Positions 37,342 through 48,272 of a stretch of 64,000 nt of DNA are shown one piece after another; within the stretch, counting starts at the first letter, position 1, and each line of letters starts with the position of its first letter. The notes under the pieces are model-generated. The model made no database searches and was not told the DNA's origin. It was given only the letters and a program-made list of their open reading frames with translations. The stretch covers positions 1-64,000 of the forward strand of contig NZ_QBUD01000005.1 of assembly GCF_003058085.1 (NCBI RefSeq), written 5' to 3'. This DNA comes from Yoonia sediminilitoris. Its GTDB lineage: Bacteria; Pseudomonadota; Alphaproteobacteria; Rhodobacterales; Rhodobacteraceae. A program made the position numbers and the translations under genes.

Positions 37342-37943
37342 TGCCGGACCCCAAGACAATCGCGGTCTACGACATCAAAGCCAGCGCCTATGCCGAACTT
37401 GCAAAAGGCGATGCCCCTGACACGGACTTGCAGGCCTTTATTGACCTCATGCAGCGGGACGCGCATGTGCTTGACCTTGGCTGCGGGCCTGCGTCTGCGT
37501 CGGCCTATATGCGCGCCGCAGGGCTGCGGCCTGATCCGGTGGATGCTTCACAAGGTATGGTGACGCTGGCGAACGACCGCCACGCCATTGGTGCGCGTCT
37601 GGCCACTTTTGACGAGATTTCGGGCAATGCGATATATGACGGGATCTGGGCCAACTTCAGTTTGTTGCACGCCAAGCGCACGGAACTTCCGCACCATCTA
37701 GCAGCACTTGCCGCGGCCCTTAAGCCCGGCGGTATTTTTCATATCGGGATGAAAACGGGTGACGGATCGGCACGCGATAGGATCGACCGTTACTACACAT
37801 ATGTGACGGTGCCGGAACTGCGCGGACTTCTGCAAGATGCCGGACTGACCGTCATTGCCGAACGCGAAGGCGCAGCCCCCGGTTTGGACGGCACCGTTGC
37901 CCCATTTGTGATCATGCGTGCGCGGAAGGACCAAAATGCCTGA
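37341..37943 (+). CDS. Class I SAM-dependent methyltransferase
   Basis: 200 aa. The SAM motif I is [20 protein letters not shown], motif II is [12 protein letters not shown], and the post-motif [16 protein letters not shown] follows. The substrate is unknown. I chose the ATG at 37341, coupled to the DUF3429 stop; the longer open frame upstream overlaps DUF3429 and is not protein-like. Its 3' end overlaps rnhA by eight bases. Confidence 0.85.
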   Translation: MPDPKTIAVYDIKASAYAELAKGDAPDTDLQAFIDLMQRDAHVLDLGCGPASASAYMRAAGLRPDPVDASQGMVTLANDRHAIGARLATFDEISGNAIYDGIWANFSLLHAKRTELPHHLAALAAALKPGGIFHIGMKTGDGSARDRIDRYYTYVTVPELRGLLQDAGLTVIAEREGAAPGLDGTVAPFVIMRARKDQNA

Positions 37944-38382
37944 GTATTTTGCCTATACGGACGGTGCCTGCTCGGGCAATCCCGGCCCCGGTGGCTGGGG
38001 TGCCTTGCTGATCGCCCGCGAGGGCGACACTGTTGTGAAAGAACGCGAACTCAGCGGTGGCGAGCCCGAGACGACCAACAACCGCATGGAACTGTTGGCT
38101 GCGATCAACGCGCTGGAAACGCTTGAGCGCGGGACCGCCCTGACCCTTGTGACCGATAGCGCTTATGTCAAAGACGGGATCACCAAGTGGATTCACAGCT
38201 GGAAACGCAACGGCTGGAAAAAGAAGGGCGGCTTGAAGAACGTGGACCTTTGGCAACGGCTTGACGCCGCCACCGCCCGCCATGACGTGACGTGGGAGTG
38301 GGTCAAGGGCCACGCAGGCCACCCCGAAAACGAACGCGCCGATGAATTGGCGCGCGCGGGCATGGCTCCGTTCAAGGCGTAA
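37936..38382 (+). CDS. rnhA: Ribonuclease HI
   Basis: 148 aa. It degrades the RNA of RNA-DNA hybrids. The four catalytic acidic residues are visible: Asp in [16 protein letters not shown], Glu in [14 protein letters not shown], Asp in [12 protein letters not shown], and Asp in [11 protein letters not shown], with the His loop [14 protein letters not shown] chose ATG 37936 since the homology begins [10 protein letters not shown]. It ends the ispH-to-rnhA gene string. Confidence 0.96.
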   Translation: MPEYFAYTDGACSGNPGPGGWGALLIAREGDTVVKERELSGGEPETTNNRMELLAAINALETLERGTALTLVTDSAYVKDGITKWIHSWKRNGWKKKGGLKNVDLWQRLDAATARHDVTWEWVKGHAGHPENERADELARAGMAPFKA

Positions 38383-38460
38383 ACTGAATAGCTTCAAGAA
38401 TGCGTCCCGCCCGGCCGCCCTTCACTTCTTGTTGGCATGCTGCCAGCAATTGGATGTCAC

Positions 38461-39432
38461 CTAACCCACCTTCAGGACGATCTTTCCGATATGCGCACTG
38501 CTTTCCATCCGTGCATGGGCGTCAGCGGCATCAACCAACGCAAATTCCTGATCCATGACAGGCGCGACCTTGCCCGCAGCCAAAAGCGGCCAGACATGGG
38601 TCCGCAATTCATCGGCAATTCGCGCCTTGGCCAAATCGGATTGCGGGCGCAGGGTCGATCCGGTCATGGTCAATCGGCGGGTCATGAGTTGCACCATGTT
38701 CAGTTCGGCCTTCATCCCCTGCAAAAACGCAATCTGCACCAGCCTGCCGTCATCGGCCAATGTCTTGAGGTTACGCTGCATATACGGACCGCCGACCATA
38801 TCAAGGATCAGGTCGGCACCACCTTCAGCACGGACCGCCTCAACAAAATCCACATCACGGTAGTTGATCGCCATTTCGGCACCAAGTGCCATGCAAGCCG
38901 CGCATTTTTCGTCCGATCCAGCGGTCGTAAAAACGCGCGCGCCCTTTGCCTTGGCCAGTTGAATGGCGGTTGTACCAATCCCCGAACTGCCGCCATGTAC
39001 CAGAAAACGCTCGCCCGCTTGCAGGCCCCCGCGCATAAAGACATTGGACCAGACGGTAAAGAATGTCTCTGGCAGGCAGGCCGCTTGTTTCAGGGTCAGA
39101 CCGTCAGGCACGGGCAGACAATGCGCAGCAGATGTTGCGACATATTCCGCATAGCCGCCACCGGGCAACAGGGCGCAGACCTGATCGCCAACCTTTGGGG
39201 TCGTCACGCCCGCGCCAACGGCAACGACTTCGCCTGCGGCCTCAAGCCCCGGCAGGTTGCTGGCGTTCGGCGGCGGATTGTAAAGGCCCGCGCGTTGCAG
39301 CGCATCGGGTCGATTGACCCCGGCATAGGCGACCTTGATCACCACCTGATCATGGGCAGGCTCTGGCATGGGGCGGTCACACAGTTGCAGAACCTCTGGC
39401 CCGCCGGGTTTGGTAATTTCAATTGCTTGCAT
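38461..39432 (-). CDS. NAD(P)H:quinone oxidoreductase (zinc-independent MDR)
   Basis: 323 aa of the quinone-reductase branch of the medium-chain dehydrogenases. The N-terminal domain has VAYAGVNRPDALQRAGLY and LPGLEAAGEVVAVGAG. The nucleotide fold contains FLVHGGSSGIGTTAIQLAKA. Zinc ligands of alcohol dehydrogenases are missing. It probably reduces quinones or enones with NADPH. Its start touches the COQ9 stop, so the two may be one unit. Confidence 0.87.
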   Translation of the reverse strand: MQAIEITKPGGPEVLQLCDRPMPEPAHDQVVIKVAYAGVNRPDALQRAGLYNPPPNASNLPGLEAAGEVVAVGAGVTTPKVGDQVCALLPGGGYAEYVATSAAHCLPVPDGLTLKQAACLPETFFTVWSNVFMRGGLQAGERFLVHGGSSGIGTTAIQLAKAKGARVFTTAGSDEKCAACMALGAEMAINYRDVDFVEAVRAEGGADLILDMVGGPYMQRNLKTLADDGRLVQIAFLQGMKAELNMVQLMTRRLTMTGSTLRPQSDLAKARIADELRTHVWPLLAAGKVAPVMDQEFALVDAADAHARMESSAHIGKIVLKVG

Positions 39433-40130
39433 TACTGCGGTTCACTCCAGGTTCCGGGCAAATCAGCCCGTGGTGTTTGTGACGGGGCTTTGATGCTACC
39501 CATCAGACGGCCAAGCGGGCCAGTCAGGGGCTTGAGCAACGGGTTCTTGTTCACGCTGGCCTTGACCTTTTCGAACTGCATCACGTCGTCTATGCGCCGG
39601 TCGATAAAGGCATCGGTGGCTTGCTGGTCAAAACTGTCATCACCCAGCCAGAACAGAACGGTCGCACTATAGACACCCGACAGGATCAGGCGTTTGCTGT
39701 ACCAGTTACCATCCTGCGAGGTATCGCCCAGCGCATCCCAGATCGCATCGGCGGTGCCCCAAATCAGTTTTGCCCCGTCGGGCGCCATGTGCGGCAGGGC
39801 AAACAGGGCAGTACCCCGGCGCACGGCCTCTTTGTCGTCGATCGCGGCCAAGCGCAGGCGAATGGCATAGGCCACTTTGTCACGAAAGCGCATGTCGGAC
39901 ATATCCGCCGTTGCCAATGCGGCGCGCATCTCCGCATCGCCACGCTGGTGATAGGCCACCGCCAGATCGACGGCACCACGCGGGCACAGGGTCTTGGCGT
40001 GGGCCGGGTCAATGTCGACTTCGGCCACAGCCGCATTGAACGCAGACGGGGCCCAGCCATCAAAGGCAACATGAGGCAGGATGGCATCCAGTAATTGCAT
40101 CTTGGCCGGGTCGATAGGTGTATTCAGCAT
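39432..40130 (-). CDS. COQ9-family protein
   Basis: 232 aa. COQ9 is a lipid-binding helper of ubiquinone synthesis that presents the intermediate to COQ7. The blocks LLDAILPHVAFDGWAPSAFN and LPHMAPDGAKLIWGTADAIW are typical, as is DGNWYSKRLILSGVYSATVL, and the fold is TetR-like helical. I chose ATG 40130 since the upstream ATG at 40175 adds 15 non-homologous residues. It is convergent with no gene and divergent from rpsU. Confidence 0.88.
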   Translation of the reverse strand: MLNTPIDPAKMQLLDAILPHVAFDGWAPSAFNAAVAEVDIDPAHAKTLCPRGAVDLAVAYHQRGDAEMRAALATADMSDMRFRDKVAYAIRLRLAAIDDKEAVRRGTALFALPHMAPDGAKLIWGTADAIWDALGDTSQDGNWYSKRLILSGVYSATVLFWLGDDSFDQQATDAFIDRRIDDVMQFEKVKASVNKNPLLKPLTGPLGRLMGSIKAPSQTPRADLPGTWSEPQ

Positions 40131-40236
40131 GGCTTGGTCTCCTGCGTGATAAGACTCGACAATGTAGCCCGTCATTGCTATGTGCCCAGTTCCTGCAAAT
40201 TTTGCAAATTTAACTTAGAGAGGTGGTGAAAACCAC

Positions 40237-40443
40237 ATGCAGGTTAGTGTTCGTGATAACAACGTCGATCAGGCGTTGCGTGCTCTGAAGAAAAAACTTC
40301 AGCGTGAGGGCGTTTTTCGTGAAATGAAGCTCAAGCAGCATTTCGAAAAGCCGTCTGTGCGCAAGGCGCGCGAAAAAGCAGAAGCTATCCGCCGTCAGCG
40401 CAAGCTGGCGCGCAAGAAGCTTCAGCGTGAAGGTTTGCTGTAA
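40237..40443 (+). CDS. rpsU: 30S ribosomal protein S21
   Basis: 68 aa, very basic. The start [20 protein letters not shown] is the S21 signature, and the C-terminus [17 protein letters not shown] is typical of alphaproteobacterial S21. GAGGTGG precedes the ATG. It is monocistronic, with a terminator immediately downstream. In this class S21 affects translation initiation. Confidence 0.97.
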   Translation: MQVSVRDNNVDQALRALKKKLQREGVFREMKLKQHFEKPSVRKAREKAEAIRRQRKLARKKLQREGLL

Positions 40444-40468
40444 AGCAACCTGACAGAACGAAATAATA

Positions 40469-40503
40469 ACCTCCGGCTGAGAAATCAGGCGGGGGTTTTT
40501 TTA
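40469..40503 (+). terminator. Rho-independent terminator of rpsU
   Basis: ACCTCCGGCTGA-GAAA-TCAGGCGGGGGT forms a 12-bp stem with one mismatch and one G-U pair and a GAAA tetraloop. Seven T residues follow. It starts 26 bases after the rpsU stop. Confidence 0.9.
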
Positions 40504-41423
40504 TGGTACAATAGATGAGTTTTCGACCTATTGGCAACGTAACGGGAACAACACCCGTCAGGGTTTCGCCTCTACCCGCTGACAACGTCAAATTGAGTAG
40601 AATTTTCAGAAATCAGCGATTTTGAACAAGCTGACACCGCACGACATGCGCCACACGCATCTTGGCAAGCATCTGATAGCGGATTCTTATCCGGAAAATG
40701 GCTATGCCGCGATTGACATATGCATCTGCGACGCATGGCAACCCATGCGCAGCCTTGAGGTACTGCGCCGATAATTCGGTCCCGGTCGCGAAGATGTCCA
40801 ACTGATTGAACGCGGTTGTCCAGTGCAGTTCATCGCCTGATTTTTCCGATGCGTGCATATCACTGGTGCCTTGATCAGCGGGAGGGGGCTGCCATGTTTG
40901 AATTCCTGTTCGGCAGCAAGGGCCGTGCCCTGAAACCCCTGCCGCCCACGCACATCGGGCGCGTGGTACGGTCGGACGGTCAGCGTTCCGGCAAGTAAGT
41001 CAGCCGGACACACCAAAGCCCAGCAAAGCGCCGCATTGTCGGTCTTATTCATGCACACATCGGAAAAATCAGATGTCACAACGTGAACATAGCTCTGTAG
41101 ATTTGCCGCAGAAGCAGGCTGTGGTCCTGCTTGGCTCAATTCTGGCCGTTGCCGTTTGCGAAACGTCGCGCCCGGACCGAGGGAAGCACGAGAAGCGCCC
41201 GCCCCGTAGGGGCGGTTCGGGCGCTGTCCAAGCTTTGCTTGGGAATTGGGTGTGCACAGGATACGTCAGTTTGGAACTGCCAGTAGCCAGATTTTTTGAA
41301 GGTAAGCATCCTGAAATGCGCGATCATGGCGAAAACTTCGCCTGGCTGCAGAAATGATCAGGCACCGCGCCATGCGCCTTCGACTGGCCAATAATTCAAA
41401 GGCGAACTCCTTTCGAGCCCGCT
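40504..41423. other. 920-base region between rpsU and ftsK, mostly without recognised genes
   Basis: It contains one candidate small gene (40894-40998), two hairpins (41195-41224: outer stem GCGCCC/GGGCGC with inner GCCCC-GTA-GGGGC; 41228-41242: CCAAGC-TTT-GCTTGG) and several open frames without a ribosome site. A short frame at 40622-40774 resembles a tyrosine-recombinase block but is not convincing. Confidence 0.45.
40894..40998 (+). CDS. Candidate 34-residue peptide
   Basis: It starts MFEFLFGSKGRALKPLPPTH and ends GRVVRSDGQRSGK. It is short, basic, and preceded by a very strong Shine-Dalgarno (GGGAGGGGG, about six bases from the ATG), which is the main evidence. I do not recognise it. The surrounding 900 bases have no other convincing gene. 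Confidence 0.35.
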   Translation: MFEFLFGSKGRALKPLPPTHIGRVVRSDGQRSGK

Positions 41424-44321
41424 CTATTGCTGTTCCGGCACCAGAATTTCGCGCTTGCCCACATGGTTGGCAGCACTGACCACACCTTCATCTTCCATCT
41501 GCTCGACCAGACGCGCGGCCTTGTTATAGCCGATCGCAAGTTTGCGCTGGATGTAAGAGGTTGAGCATTTGCGGTCCTTGATCACAATCGCCACGGCGGT
41601 GTCATAAAGCGCGTTCTCGGAGTCGGATCCGTCGCCAAGCCCCAGCACCATGTCGATGCTGCTTTCCTGATCGTCTGACGGGCCTTCAACCACGCCGGAC
41701 ATATACTCCGGCGGGCCGAAGCCCTTGAGGTGGTTGACGATTTCCTCGACCTCTTCATCGCTCACAAAGGGTCCATGCACACGCGTGATTTTGGAACCGC
41801 CCGCCATATAGAGCATGTCACCCATGCCCAAGAGTTGCTCGGCGCCCATTTCACCAAGGATCGTGCGACTGTCGATTTTCGACGTGACCTGAAATGAAAT
41901 CCGGGTCGGGAAGTTGGCCTTGATCGTGCCGGTGATCACGTCCACCGACGGGCGTTGTGTGGCCATAATTAGGTGGATACCTGATGCACGCGCCATCTGC
42001 GCAAGGCGCTGGATACAGGCTTCGATTTCCTTGCCGGCGACCATCATCAGGTCGGCCATCTCATCCACAATAACAACGATATAGGGCAGGATTTCGGGCT
42101 GGAACTCCTCGGTTTCGAACACCGGATCACCGGTTTCATCGTCAAATCCGGTTTGCACCGTGCGGCTGAACATTTCATCCTTGGCCAGCGCGTCCTTCAC
42201 CCGGCCATTATAGCCGTCAATGTTGCGCACGCCCATTTTGGACATCTTACGATAGCGTTCTTCCATCTCGCCCACGACCCATTTCAAGGCGACAACCGCC
42301 TTTTTGGGGTCGGTCACAACGGGGGACAGCAGATGCGGGATGCCATCATAGACGCTGAGTTCCAGCATCTTGGGGTCAATCATGATCATCCGGCATTCTT
42401 CGGGCGTCAGCTTGTAAAGCAGGCTGAGGATCATGGTGTTGATCGCAACCGATTTACCTGAACCGGTGGTCCCTGCAATCAAGAGGTGCGGCATCTTGGC
42501 AAGGTTCGCGATAATCGGCTCACCCCCGATATCCTTGCCCAAGGCCAGCGGCAGCTTGTGATTGCCATCGCCAAAATCGCGGTGCGACAGGATTTCGCGC
42601 AGGACAACCTTTTCGCGGTTTTCGTTGGGCAGTTCGATCCCGATAACCGACCGGCCCGGCACCGTGGACACGCGCGCTGATAGCGCCGACATGGAGCGCG
42701 CAATATCGTCCGACAGACCAATCACGCGGGATGCTTTCAGACCCGGCGCAGGTTCAAGTTCGTACATGGTCACAACCGGGCCGGGGCGGACCGACACGAT
42801 ATCACCTCTGACGCCGTAATCATCCAAGACGCTTTCCAGCATGCGCGCGTTTTGCTCCAGTGCTTCATCACTCAGATGATGGCGCTGGATTTCAATCGGG
42901 TTCATCAGCAAACCCAATGGTGGATGTGCGTAGTCAGCATATTGATCGTCGAATTTGAGGGCTGGCTGTGCCTCTGCCTTGGCCTGTTTGGAAGGCTGCT
43001 GCGGCTTTCTGGGCGGATGTTGCACGACGCTGCGCGGCTCTGGTGCAAAGCTGGGCGCAGGGGGGATATTCACCGCCGGGATTGGCGAATGCGGGGCCGC
43101 CATGCGCGGGGAGTCCGGCGCATCCTTCATCGGGTCGAAGTCTTCCAGAACCGGGTCAGCCTGTTGGTCTGACTCACTCTCGCGCCCAAAGACCAGCGGT
43201 TTGGGGCCTCGGCCTGCGGTCAATGACGGCTCTATCCGCACGCCGGTGGGCGACGGCGGCTTTGACCGGTTCTTGATCGCATCTGCAATGCGCGCGCTGA
43301 CGCGGTCGGGATTTCCCGGCTCAGCGTCGGCTGCCAGCTCTGGCGCCACCAACTCCGGTTCCGGCATCGGGTCATTGCGCTTCAGCAGACTCGACAGAAA
43401 CCCTGTTGGTGCAGGCGCGGGTGCGGCTTGCGGCACCTCGCGCGTGGCGGTGAGTGGTGGCGCAGGCGGCATCTTGCGCGCCGTCAGTGGTGGCTCTTGC
43501 GTTTGCAGCACCGGCTGGGAGCGCACAACAGCGGCAGCGCGGGCTTTGTAGTCGGGCACCTGCACAGAGCCTTCTGCTGGTCCATCAAGGATAAAATCAT
43601 CTGAATGGCTGCGTGACCGGCGCTTTTGAAGGGTGGCCGTCATCCCTTGGGTCGCCTTTGCCGACAGCACTGCCCCACGACCAACCAGCTTCAAGAGCGT
43701 GGCATAAAGCAAGACCGTCCCCAGAAACAGAAACCGTCCGGTTGCTTTGACCTCTGGCTTGGTGAAGCCAAGCACAAAGGCCAGACAGCCGATCAGCGCC
43801 AGAAAAGAGAGCAGGGACAAAAACTTGACCCCAAAACTGGTGCCAAATGGCACAATTGTCAGGATCACACCCAGCACAGTGTCACCAAACAAACCGCCCA
43901 ACCCAAAGTTGACCGGCCAGTCCGCGCCCGGTGTCAGCGTGGCCGTATAAATCGCGGCAAGAATGATCGCGACAGGCGCAAAAACCAGCCGCCCGATTGC
44001 GCGTTCCTGACCGTAATGTAATACAAATCGCCCTCCCCAGACCAGCAGCACAAGGGGCAGAACCCAAATCCCAAGGCCGATAATCATCATCAAGGGTGCG
44101 GCAATAGAGGCCCCAACGTGGCCCAGCCAGTTTTGCACTGGCGCGTCAGTTGCGGAAATCCAACTGGGATCATCTGGCGAATAGCTGCCCACCAACGCTG
44201 CCACCAGCAGGCCCACGACAATCAGGGCGATTCCGAGCAATTCGCGCCCGCGTTTTTCGATTGCCGCCTGCGTCGTGCTGTCCAATAGGGGGTCGCGTTG
44301 CCGTGTCTGATAAGATGCCAT
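41424..44321 (-). CDS. ftsK: DNA translocase FtsK
   Basis: 965 aa. FtsK sits at the septum, pumps DNA and activates XerCD recombination at dif. The N-terminus has about four TM helices (30-195), then a Pro-rich linker to about 460. The motor has [20 protein letters not shown] (Walker A) and [20 protein letters not shown] (Walker B). The C-terminal gamma winged helix reads [20 protein letters not shown] followed by MEDEGVVS. The length and domain order are normal. Confidence 0.96.
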   Translation of the reverse strand: MASYQTRQRDPLLDSTTQAAIEKRGRELLGIALIVVGLLVAALVGSYSPDDPSWISATDAPVQNWLGHVGASIAAPLMMIIGLGIWVLPLVLLVWGGRFVLHYGQERAIGRLVFAPVAIILAAIYTATLTPGADWPVNFGLGGLFGDTVLGVILTIVPFGTSFGVKFLSLLSFLALIGCLAFVLGFTKPEVKATGRFLFLGTVLLYATLLKLVGRGAVLSAKATQGMTATLQKRRSRSHSDDFILDGPAEGSVQVPDYKARAAAVVRSQPVLQTQEPPLTARKMPPAPPLTATREVPQAAPAPAPTGFLSSLLKRNDPMPEPELVAPELAADAEPGNPDRVSARIADAIKNRSKPPSPTGVRIEPSLTAGRGPKPLVFGRESESDQQADPVLEDFDPMKDAPDSPRMAAPHSPIPAVNIPPAPSFAPEPRSVVQHPPRKPQQPSKQAKAEAQPALKFDDQYADYAHPPLGLLMNPIEIQRHHLSDEALEQNARMLESVLDDYGVRGDIVSVRPGPVVTMYELEPAPGLKASRVIGLSDDIARSMSALSARVSTVPGRSVIGIELPNENREKVVLREILSHRDFGDGNHKLPLALGKDIGGEPIIANLAKMPHLLIAGTTGSGKSVAINTMILSLLYKLTPEECRMIMIDPKMLELSVYDGIPHLLSPVVTDPKKAVVALKWVVGEMEERYRKMSKMGVRNIDGYNGRVKDALAKDEMFSRTVQTGFDDETGDPVFETEEFQPEILPYIVVIVDEMADLMMVAGKEIEACIQRLAQMARASGIHLIMATQRPSVDVITGTIKANFPTRISFQVTSKIDSRTILGEMGAEQLLGMGDMLYMAGGSKITRVHGPFVSDEEVEEIVNHLKGFGPPEYMSGVVEGPSDDQESSIDMVLGLGDGSDSENALYDTAVAIVIKDRKCSTSYIQRKLAIGYNKAARLVEQMEDEGVVSAANHVGKREILVPEQQ

Positions 44322-44332
44322 GATACCGTTCC

Positions 44333-45511
44333 TCAGCCGTACAAACAGTCACGGATCAGGGTCAGACCGCGCTGCATTTCTTGTGTTGGGGCCACCAGAG
44401 CGACCCGGATATATTTGGCTCCGGGGTTTTCCCCGTTCACCTCTTGACTCAGATAAGCACCGGGCAAGGTCCGCACACCAGTTTCCTGCCACAGCTTCAG
44501 TGCGGCAGCTTCACCATCATCGACCGGCAGCCACAAAAAGAACCCCGCCTGCGGGGATTGATAGCCATTGATGTGGCCCAAAATGTCGTCGGCGATCTGA
44601 TACTTGCGATTGTAGAGCGCGCGGTTTTCGACGACATGCCCTTCGTCGGCCCACACCTTTGTCGCTACCGCCTGCAACGGGCCGGGCAAGGGCGCACCGG
44701 CAAAGGCGCGCAACTGCCGCATCCGCATGATAGATTTTGCGCCTCCCGCCGCAAAGCCGCAGCGCAGGCCCGGAAGGTTTGACCGTTTGGAAAGCGACTG
44801 GAAAATCACAACCCTGTCCGGATCGGCCCCCATGTCCGTTGCAACCTGCAAGGCACCGGGGGGCGGCGTGTCACGGTAGATTTCTGAATAGCATTCGTCG
44901 GCGAATATCTTGAAATCATGGGTTTCAGCCAGAGTGATCGTCCGGCGCCAGTAGTCTTCATCGGCCACTGCACCCTGCGGATTGGCCGGCGAACAGACAT
45001 AGGCACAGGCCGTGCGCGCCAGCGTCTCGGGCGGCAGCGCTTCAAAATCAGGAAGATGGCCGGAGGCTTCGGTAGCAGGCACATAGATAGGTTCGGCCCC
45101 GACGGACAAAGCGGCAACGCCGTAGACCGGATAAAACGGATTGGGGGTCAGCACGACGGGTTGCTCGCCATTCTTTGTCTCGGGGCACAGGGCCATCGCC
45201 GCATTATACAGCCCTTCGCGGGTGCCGTTGAGCGCCAGAATTTGATCGTTTGGCACATCCAAACCGTACCGACGCTTGAGAAACCCACCCATCGCCGACA
45301 GCAGATCAGCCTGCCCTTCGTTACTGGGGTAGCTGTTGAAGCCCGCCAGATTGTCCGCAAGGATATCGCCCACAAAAGCGGGAAACGCATGGCGCGGCTC
45401 GCCAATCGTCATATTGATCACGTCCGACGCCTGACTTGGCACGTCCAATAACGCACGCAAGCGCGGCCACGTCGCAACCGGGAGGTTCGAAAACCGCTCG
45501 GGAAAATCCAT
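44333..45511 (-). CDS. dapC: Class I aminotransferase, DapC-like
   Basis: 392 aa, PLP fold type I. It starts [20 protein letters not shown] and has [13 protein letters not shown], the substrate region [16 protein letters not shown], and the PLP lysine in [18 protein letters not shown]. This N-terminus and the placement beside ftsK are typical of the succinyldiaminopimelate aminotransferase group (lysine and peptidoglycan synthesis). The upstream ATG at 45535 is less likely. Substrate assignment is by family resemblance. Confidence 0.8.
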   Translation of the reverse strand: MDFPERFSNLPVATWPRLRALLDVPSQASDVINMTIGEPRHAFPAFVGDILADNLAGFNSYPSNEGQADLLSAMGGFLKRRYGLDVPNDQILALNGTREGLYNAAMALCPETKNGEQPVVLTPNPFYPVYGVAALSVGAEPIYVPATEASGHLPDFEALPPETLARTACAYVCSPANPQGAVADEDYWRRTITLAETHDFKIFADECYSEIYRDTPPPGALQVATDMGADPDRVVIFQSLSKRSNLPGLRCGFAAGGAKSIMRMRQLRAFAGAPLPGPLQAVATKVWADEGHVVENRALYNRKYQIADDILGHINGYQSPQAGFFLWLPVDDGEAAALKLWQETGVRTLPGAYLSQEVNGENPGAKYIRVALVAPTQEMQRGLTLIRDCLYG

Positions 45512-45646
45512 AACTGCCTCAATACGCGGGATCATTTCGCCCCGCTTTTGTCCAAACTAGCCCGAGCACCGCCGCCCTGTCCAGAAGAAGGGACACAGGG
45601 GGCGCATTTTGTGGCTTTTTGGTCAGGCGGCTATGGGGCTGCCGGT

Positions 45647-46978
45647 TTACGCGCGCAACGCATCCGCGGCGGCTGCACAAATCCGCAGCAACGCCGCCTC
45701 TCCGCCCGCCTTCCCGTTGAACATGATCCCGCATGACGGCGTGTCTGTGGGCAGCGTGACGCTGCAGGTGCCCATCATGTTGGCCACGCGGGTATTGCGC
45801 AGGGCCAGCAGGTTTTCCGTCTTATAATATGCGTCATCATCCAGAAGCCGCTGCGCATGGGGGGGTAAAATCGGGGCCGTGGCCATGATAACCGCGTCAA
45901 AACCCGCAGTTTCTTTCGCATATTGGGCGCGCACATCATGCAGCAGTTGCCAGGCGGCAACAAAATCCGGCCCTGACACCTCTTTGCCCCCGCGCACCCG
46001 CTCAAGGATCTGCGGAAACATCTTTTCTGGATGTGCTTCAACCAGTTCGCGCCACCAGCCATAACTGTCGGCAGCATAAAGGGCACCTGCGACGTTAAAA
46101 GCGTCGTGCATACGCGGGAATTCACGGCGATGGGTCGTGGCGCCTGCGGCCTCCAGCTTGGCCACGGCCTTTTCAAAAGCGGAGCCGGGCGCATCGCGGA
46201 CCTCATCCGACACGATGGTTTCGAGGATCATAAACCGCAGCCCCGCCAAGCTACCGCCAGCAAGATCGGTTGGCTTGTTCCCTTCCAGCGCGCCCAACAA
46301 CAGCGATGCATCCTCAACCGAGCGGCACAGCGGCCCAACCGTATCAAAGGTCAGACATAGCGGCACGACCCCTTCAAGCGAAACGCGGCCATGGGTGGTT
46401 TTGAGGCCGACAAGGTCGTTCCACGCCGCCGGAATGCGCACCGACCCGCCCGTATCAGAACCTATTCCGGCTGCCGCCAACCCAAACGCGACCGACGCCG
46501 CAGCGCCAGACGATGAGCCGCCCGCAACAGCATCGGTGTCATTGACACAAGGCGGGGTCGCCGTGATCGGGTTCAATCCCAAACCGGAAAAGGCGATTTC
46601 CGACAAGTGGGTTTTGCCCAGACAAACCAGCCCGGCAGCGGTTGCGTTTTCCAGAACCTTTGCATCGCGGTCGGGGATGCGGCCCGCCATCAGTGCTGTG
46701 CCTGCCTCAGTCGCGATCCCGGCTGTGTCAAAAAGGTCTTTCCATGAAATCGGGACCCCGTCCAACGGCCCGCGACGAAAACCAGACTGCGCTCGTGTTG
46801 CGGCGGCGGCGGCCTCGGCGCGGGCGCGCTCATGGGTCACGCGCGCATAAATGCGGTCGCGGAATTCGTGCGCATCGATGGCGTCCAAATAGGTATCCGT
46901 CAGCGCAACAGGGTCAATCGTGCCCGCAGCAATCGCGCTGCCCAGATCCGCCGCCGTCATCCATCGCCAGTCTTGCAT
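45647..46978 (-). CDS. Amidase-signature hydrolase
   Basis: 443 aa. The Ser-Ser-Lys triad is present: Lys in GVPISWKDLFDTAG, and both serines in GGSSSGAAASVAFGLAAAGI followed by GSDTGGSVRIPA. It hydrolyses amide bonds of small molecules. It is not GatA, since no gatB or gatC is nearby and it lacks typical GatA blocks. I chose ATG 46978, preceded by GGAG eight bases away. The substrate is unknown. Confidence 0.88.
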   Translation of the reverse strand: MQDWRWMTAADLGSAIAAGTIDPVALTDTYLDAIDAHEFRDRIYARVTHERARAEAAAAATRAQSGFRRGPLDGVPISWKDLFDTAGIATEAGTALMAGRIPDRDAKVLENATAAGLVCLGKTHLSEIAFSGLGLNPITATPPCVNDTDAVAGGSSSGAAASVAFGLAAAGIGSDTGGSVRIPAAWNDLVGLKTTHGRVSLEGVVPLCLTFDTVGPLCRSVEDASLLLGALEGNKPTDLAGGSLAGLRFMILETIVSDEVRDAPGSAFEKAVAKLEAAGATTHRREFPRMHDAFNVAGALYAADSYGWWRELVEAHPEKMFPQILERVRGGKEVSGPDFVAAWQLLHDVRAQYAKETAGFDAVIMATAPILPPHAQRLLDDDAYYKTENLLALRNTRVANMMGTCSVTLPTDTPSCGIMFNGKAGGEAALLRICAAAADALRA

Positions 46979-47060
46979 GTGATTATTCTCCATCGTTTGG
47001 CGAAACGGTAGCGGCCAAGAGGCGCATGGACAATCCCATCTTGCTACGCATATTTGGCGC

Positions 47061-48272
47061 ATGGAGACTCAAATCATCATTGTTGGCGGCGGCCTGAATG
47101 GCCCTGCCCTTGCTTTGGCCGCAGCTCAGGCCGGATTTCATGTGACACTCATTGATCGTTTGCCGATCGACACCCGGACCGACCCCGCGTTTGACGGGCG
47201 CAGCTATGCTTTGGCGCTGGCCTCCAAGCGCCTGCTGCAAGGCATTGCGGTTTGGGATCAAGTCGCCGCGCAGGCGCAGCCGATGCTGGAAATCAAAGTC
47301 ACCGATGGCCGTGCAGGTCAGGGGCCAAGCCCGTGGATGATGCATTTCGACCATGCCGAAATCGAAGAGGGCCCGATGGGCTTCATGGTCGAAGACAGGC
47401 ACTTGCGCCGCGCCATGCTGGATGCTGTCGCCGCAGATGATCGGATCACCCATCTGGCGGGCGAAACTGTTGTCAGTCAATCCGTTACCGCCGCTGGCGT
47501 GACTGTAACGCTTGGTTCGGGCGGGACAGTCAGCGGGCAATTGGTCGTTGGCTCTGACGGGCGCAACAGCGAAACCGCCGCGCGTGCGGGCATCAAGCGG
47601 ACCGGGTGGGACTACGGGCAGACCGCCGTGGTCTGCGCGCTGGAACACGAGCAGCCCCATCACGGCATCGCGCATCAATTCTTTATGCCGCATGGTCCGC
47701 TTGCGATCCTGCCACTGACCGGCAACCGCTGTTCCATCGTATGGAGCGAAAGCAGCGCCCGTGCCGCTGAACTGGCCGCGATGTCAGATGCCGATTTCTT
47801 AAGTGCCCTGAGGCCCGCCTTTGGCAGCTTCCTTGGGCAGATTGGCCTTGTCGGCGCGCGCTTTACCTATCCGCTGGGCCTGTCATTGACCACTGATCTG
47901 ATCGCGGACCGCGTGGCGTTGGTGGGTGATGCGGCGCACGGGCTGCACCCGATTGCGGGCCAGGGATTGAACGCCGGGCTGCGCGATGTGGCCGCATTGA
48001 TTGATGTTCTGACGCAAGCACGTGCGCGCGGCGAAGATATCGGCAGCCGCCAGACCCTTGAACGTTACCAACAATGGCGCAGGATCGAGATCGCGACGCT
48101 GGCCATAGCCACAGATACTTTCAACATACTGTTTTCAAACGATAATCCCCTGTTGCGTGCAGCACGTGACATCGGGATGGGCGTGATCAATGCAGCGCCC
48201 CAGCTGAAACGGGGGTTCATACGGCAGGCCGCCGGGCTGTCCGGCGAACTGCCGTCGCTGATGCGAGGCTAA
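47061..48272 (+). CDS. UbiH/UbiF-family FAD monooxygenase
   Basis: 403 aa. The FAD-binding start is IIVGGGLNGPALALAAAQAG, and the second FAD motif is RVALVGDAAHGLHPIAGQGL followed by NAGLRDVAALIDVL, the signature of aromatic-ring hydroxylases of ubiquinone synthesis. It probably hydroxylates a polyprenyl-phenol intermediate. Whether it acts at C5, C6 or C1 of the ring cannot be decided from sequence. It is divergent from the amidase. Confidence 0.85.
   Translation: METQIIIVGGGLNGPALALAAAQAGFHVTLIDRLPIDTRTDPAFDGRSYALALASKRLLQGIAVWDQVAAQAQPMLEIKVTDGRAGQGPSPWMMHFDHAEIEEGPMGFMVEDRHLRRAMLDAVAADDRITHLAGETVVSQSVTAAGVTVTLGSGGTVSGQLVVGSDGRNSETAARAGIKRTGWDYGQTAVVCALEHEQPHHGIAHQFFMPHGPLAILPLTGNRCSIVWSESSARAAELAAMSDADFLSALRPAFGSFLGQIGLVGARFTYPLGLSLTTDLIADRVALVGDAAHGLHPIAGQGLNAGLRDVAALIDVLTQARARGEDIGSRQTLERYQQWRRIEIATLAIATDTFNILFSNDNPLLRAARDIGMGVINAAPQLKRGFIRQAAGLSGELPSLMRG

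Noticed and set aside
38437-39672. 411-residue plus-strand open frame over the quinone oxidoreductase gene
   Set aside because: Antisense shadow of the oxidoreductase and COQ9 genes; no ribosome site and no known motif.
40622-40774. Short plus-strand frame from a TTG with LTPHDMRHTH, like the HxxR block of tyrosine recombinases
   Set aside because: The residues after this block do not follow the recombinase pattern, there is no catalytic Tyr or further homology, and no ribosome site or att-like repeat was seen.
41073-41357. 94-residue plus-strand open frame upstream of ftsK
   Set aside because: It passes through two stable hairpins, lacks a ribosome site, and has no recognisable domain.
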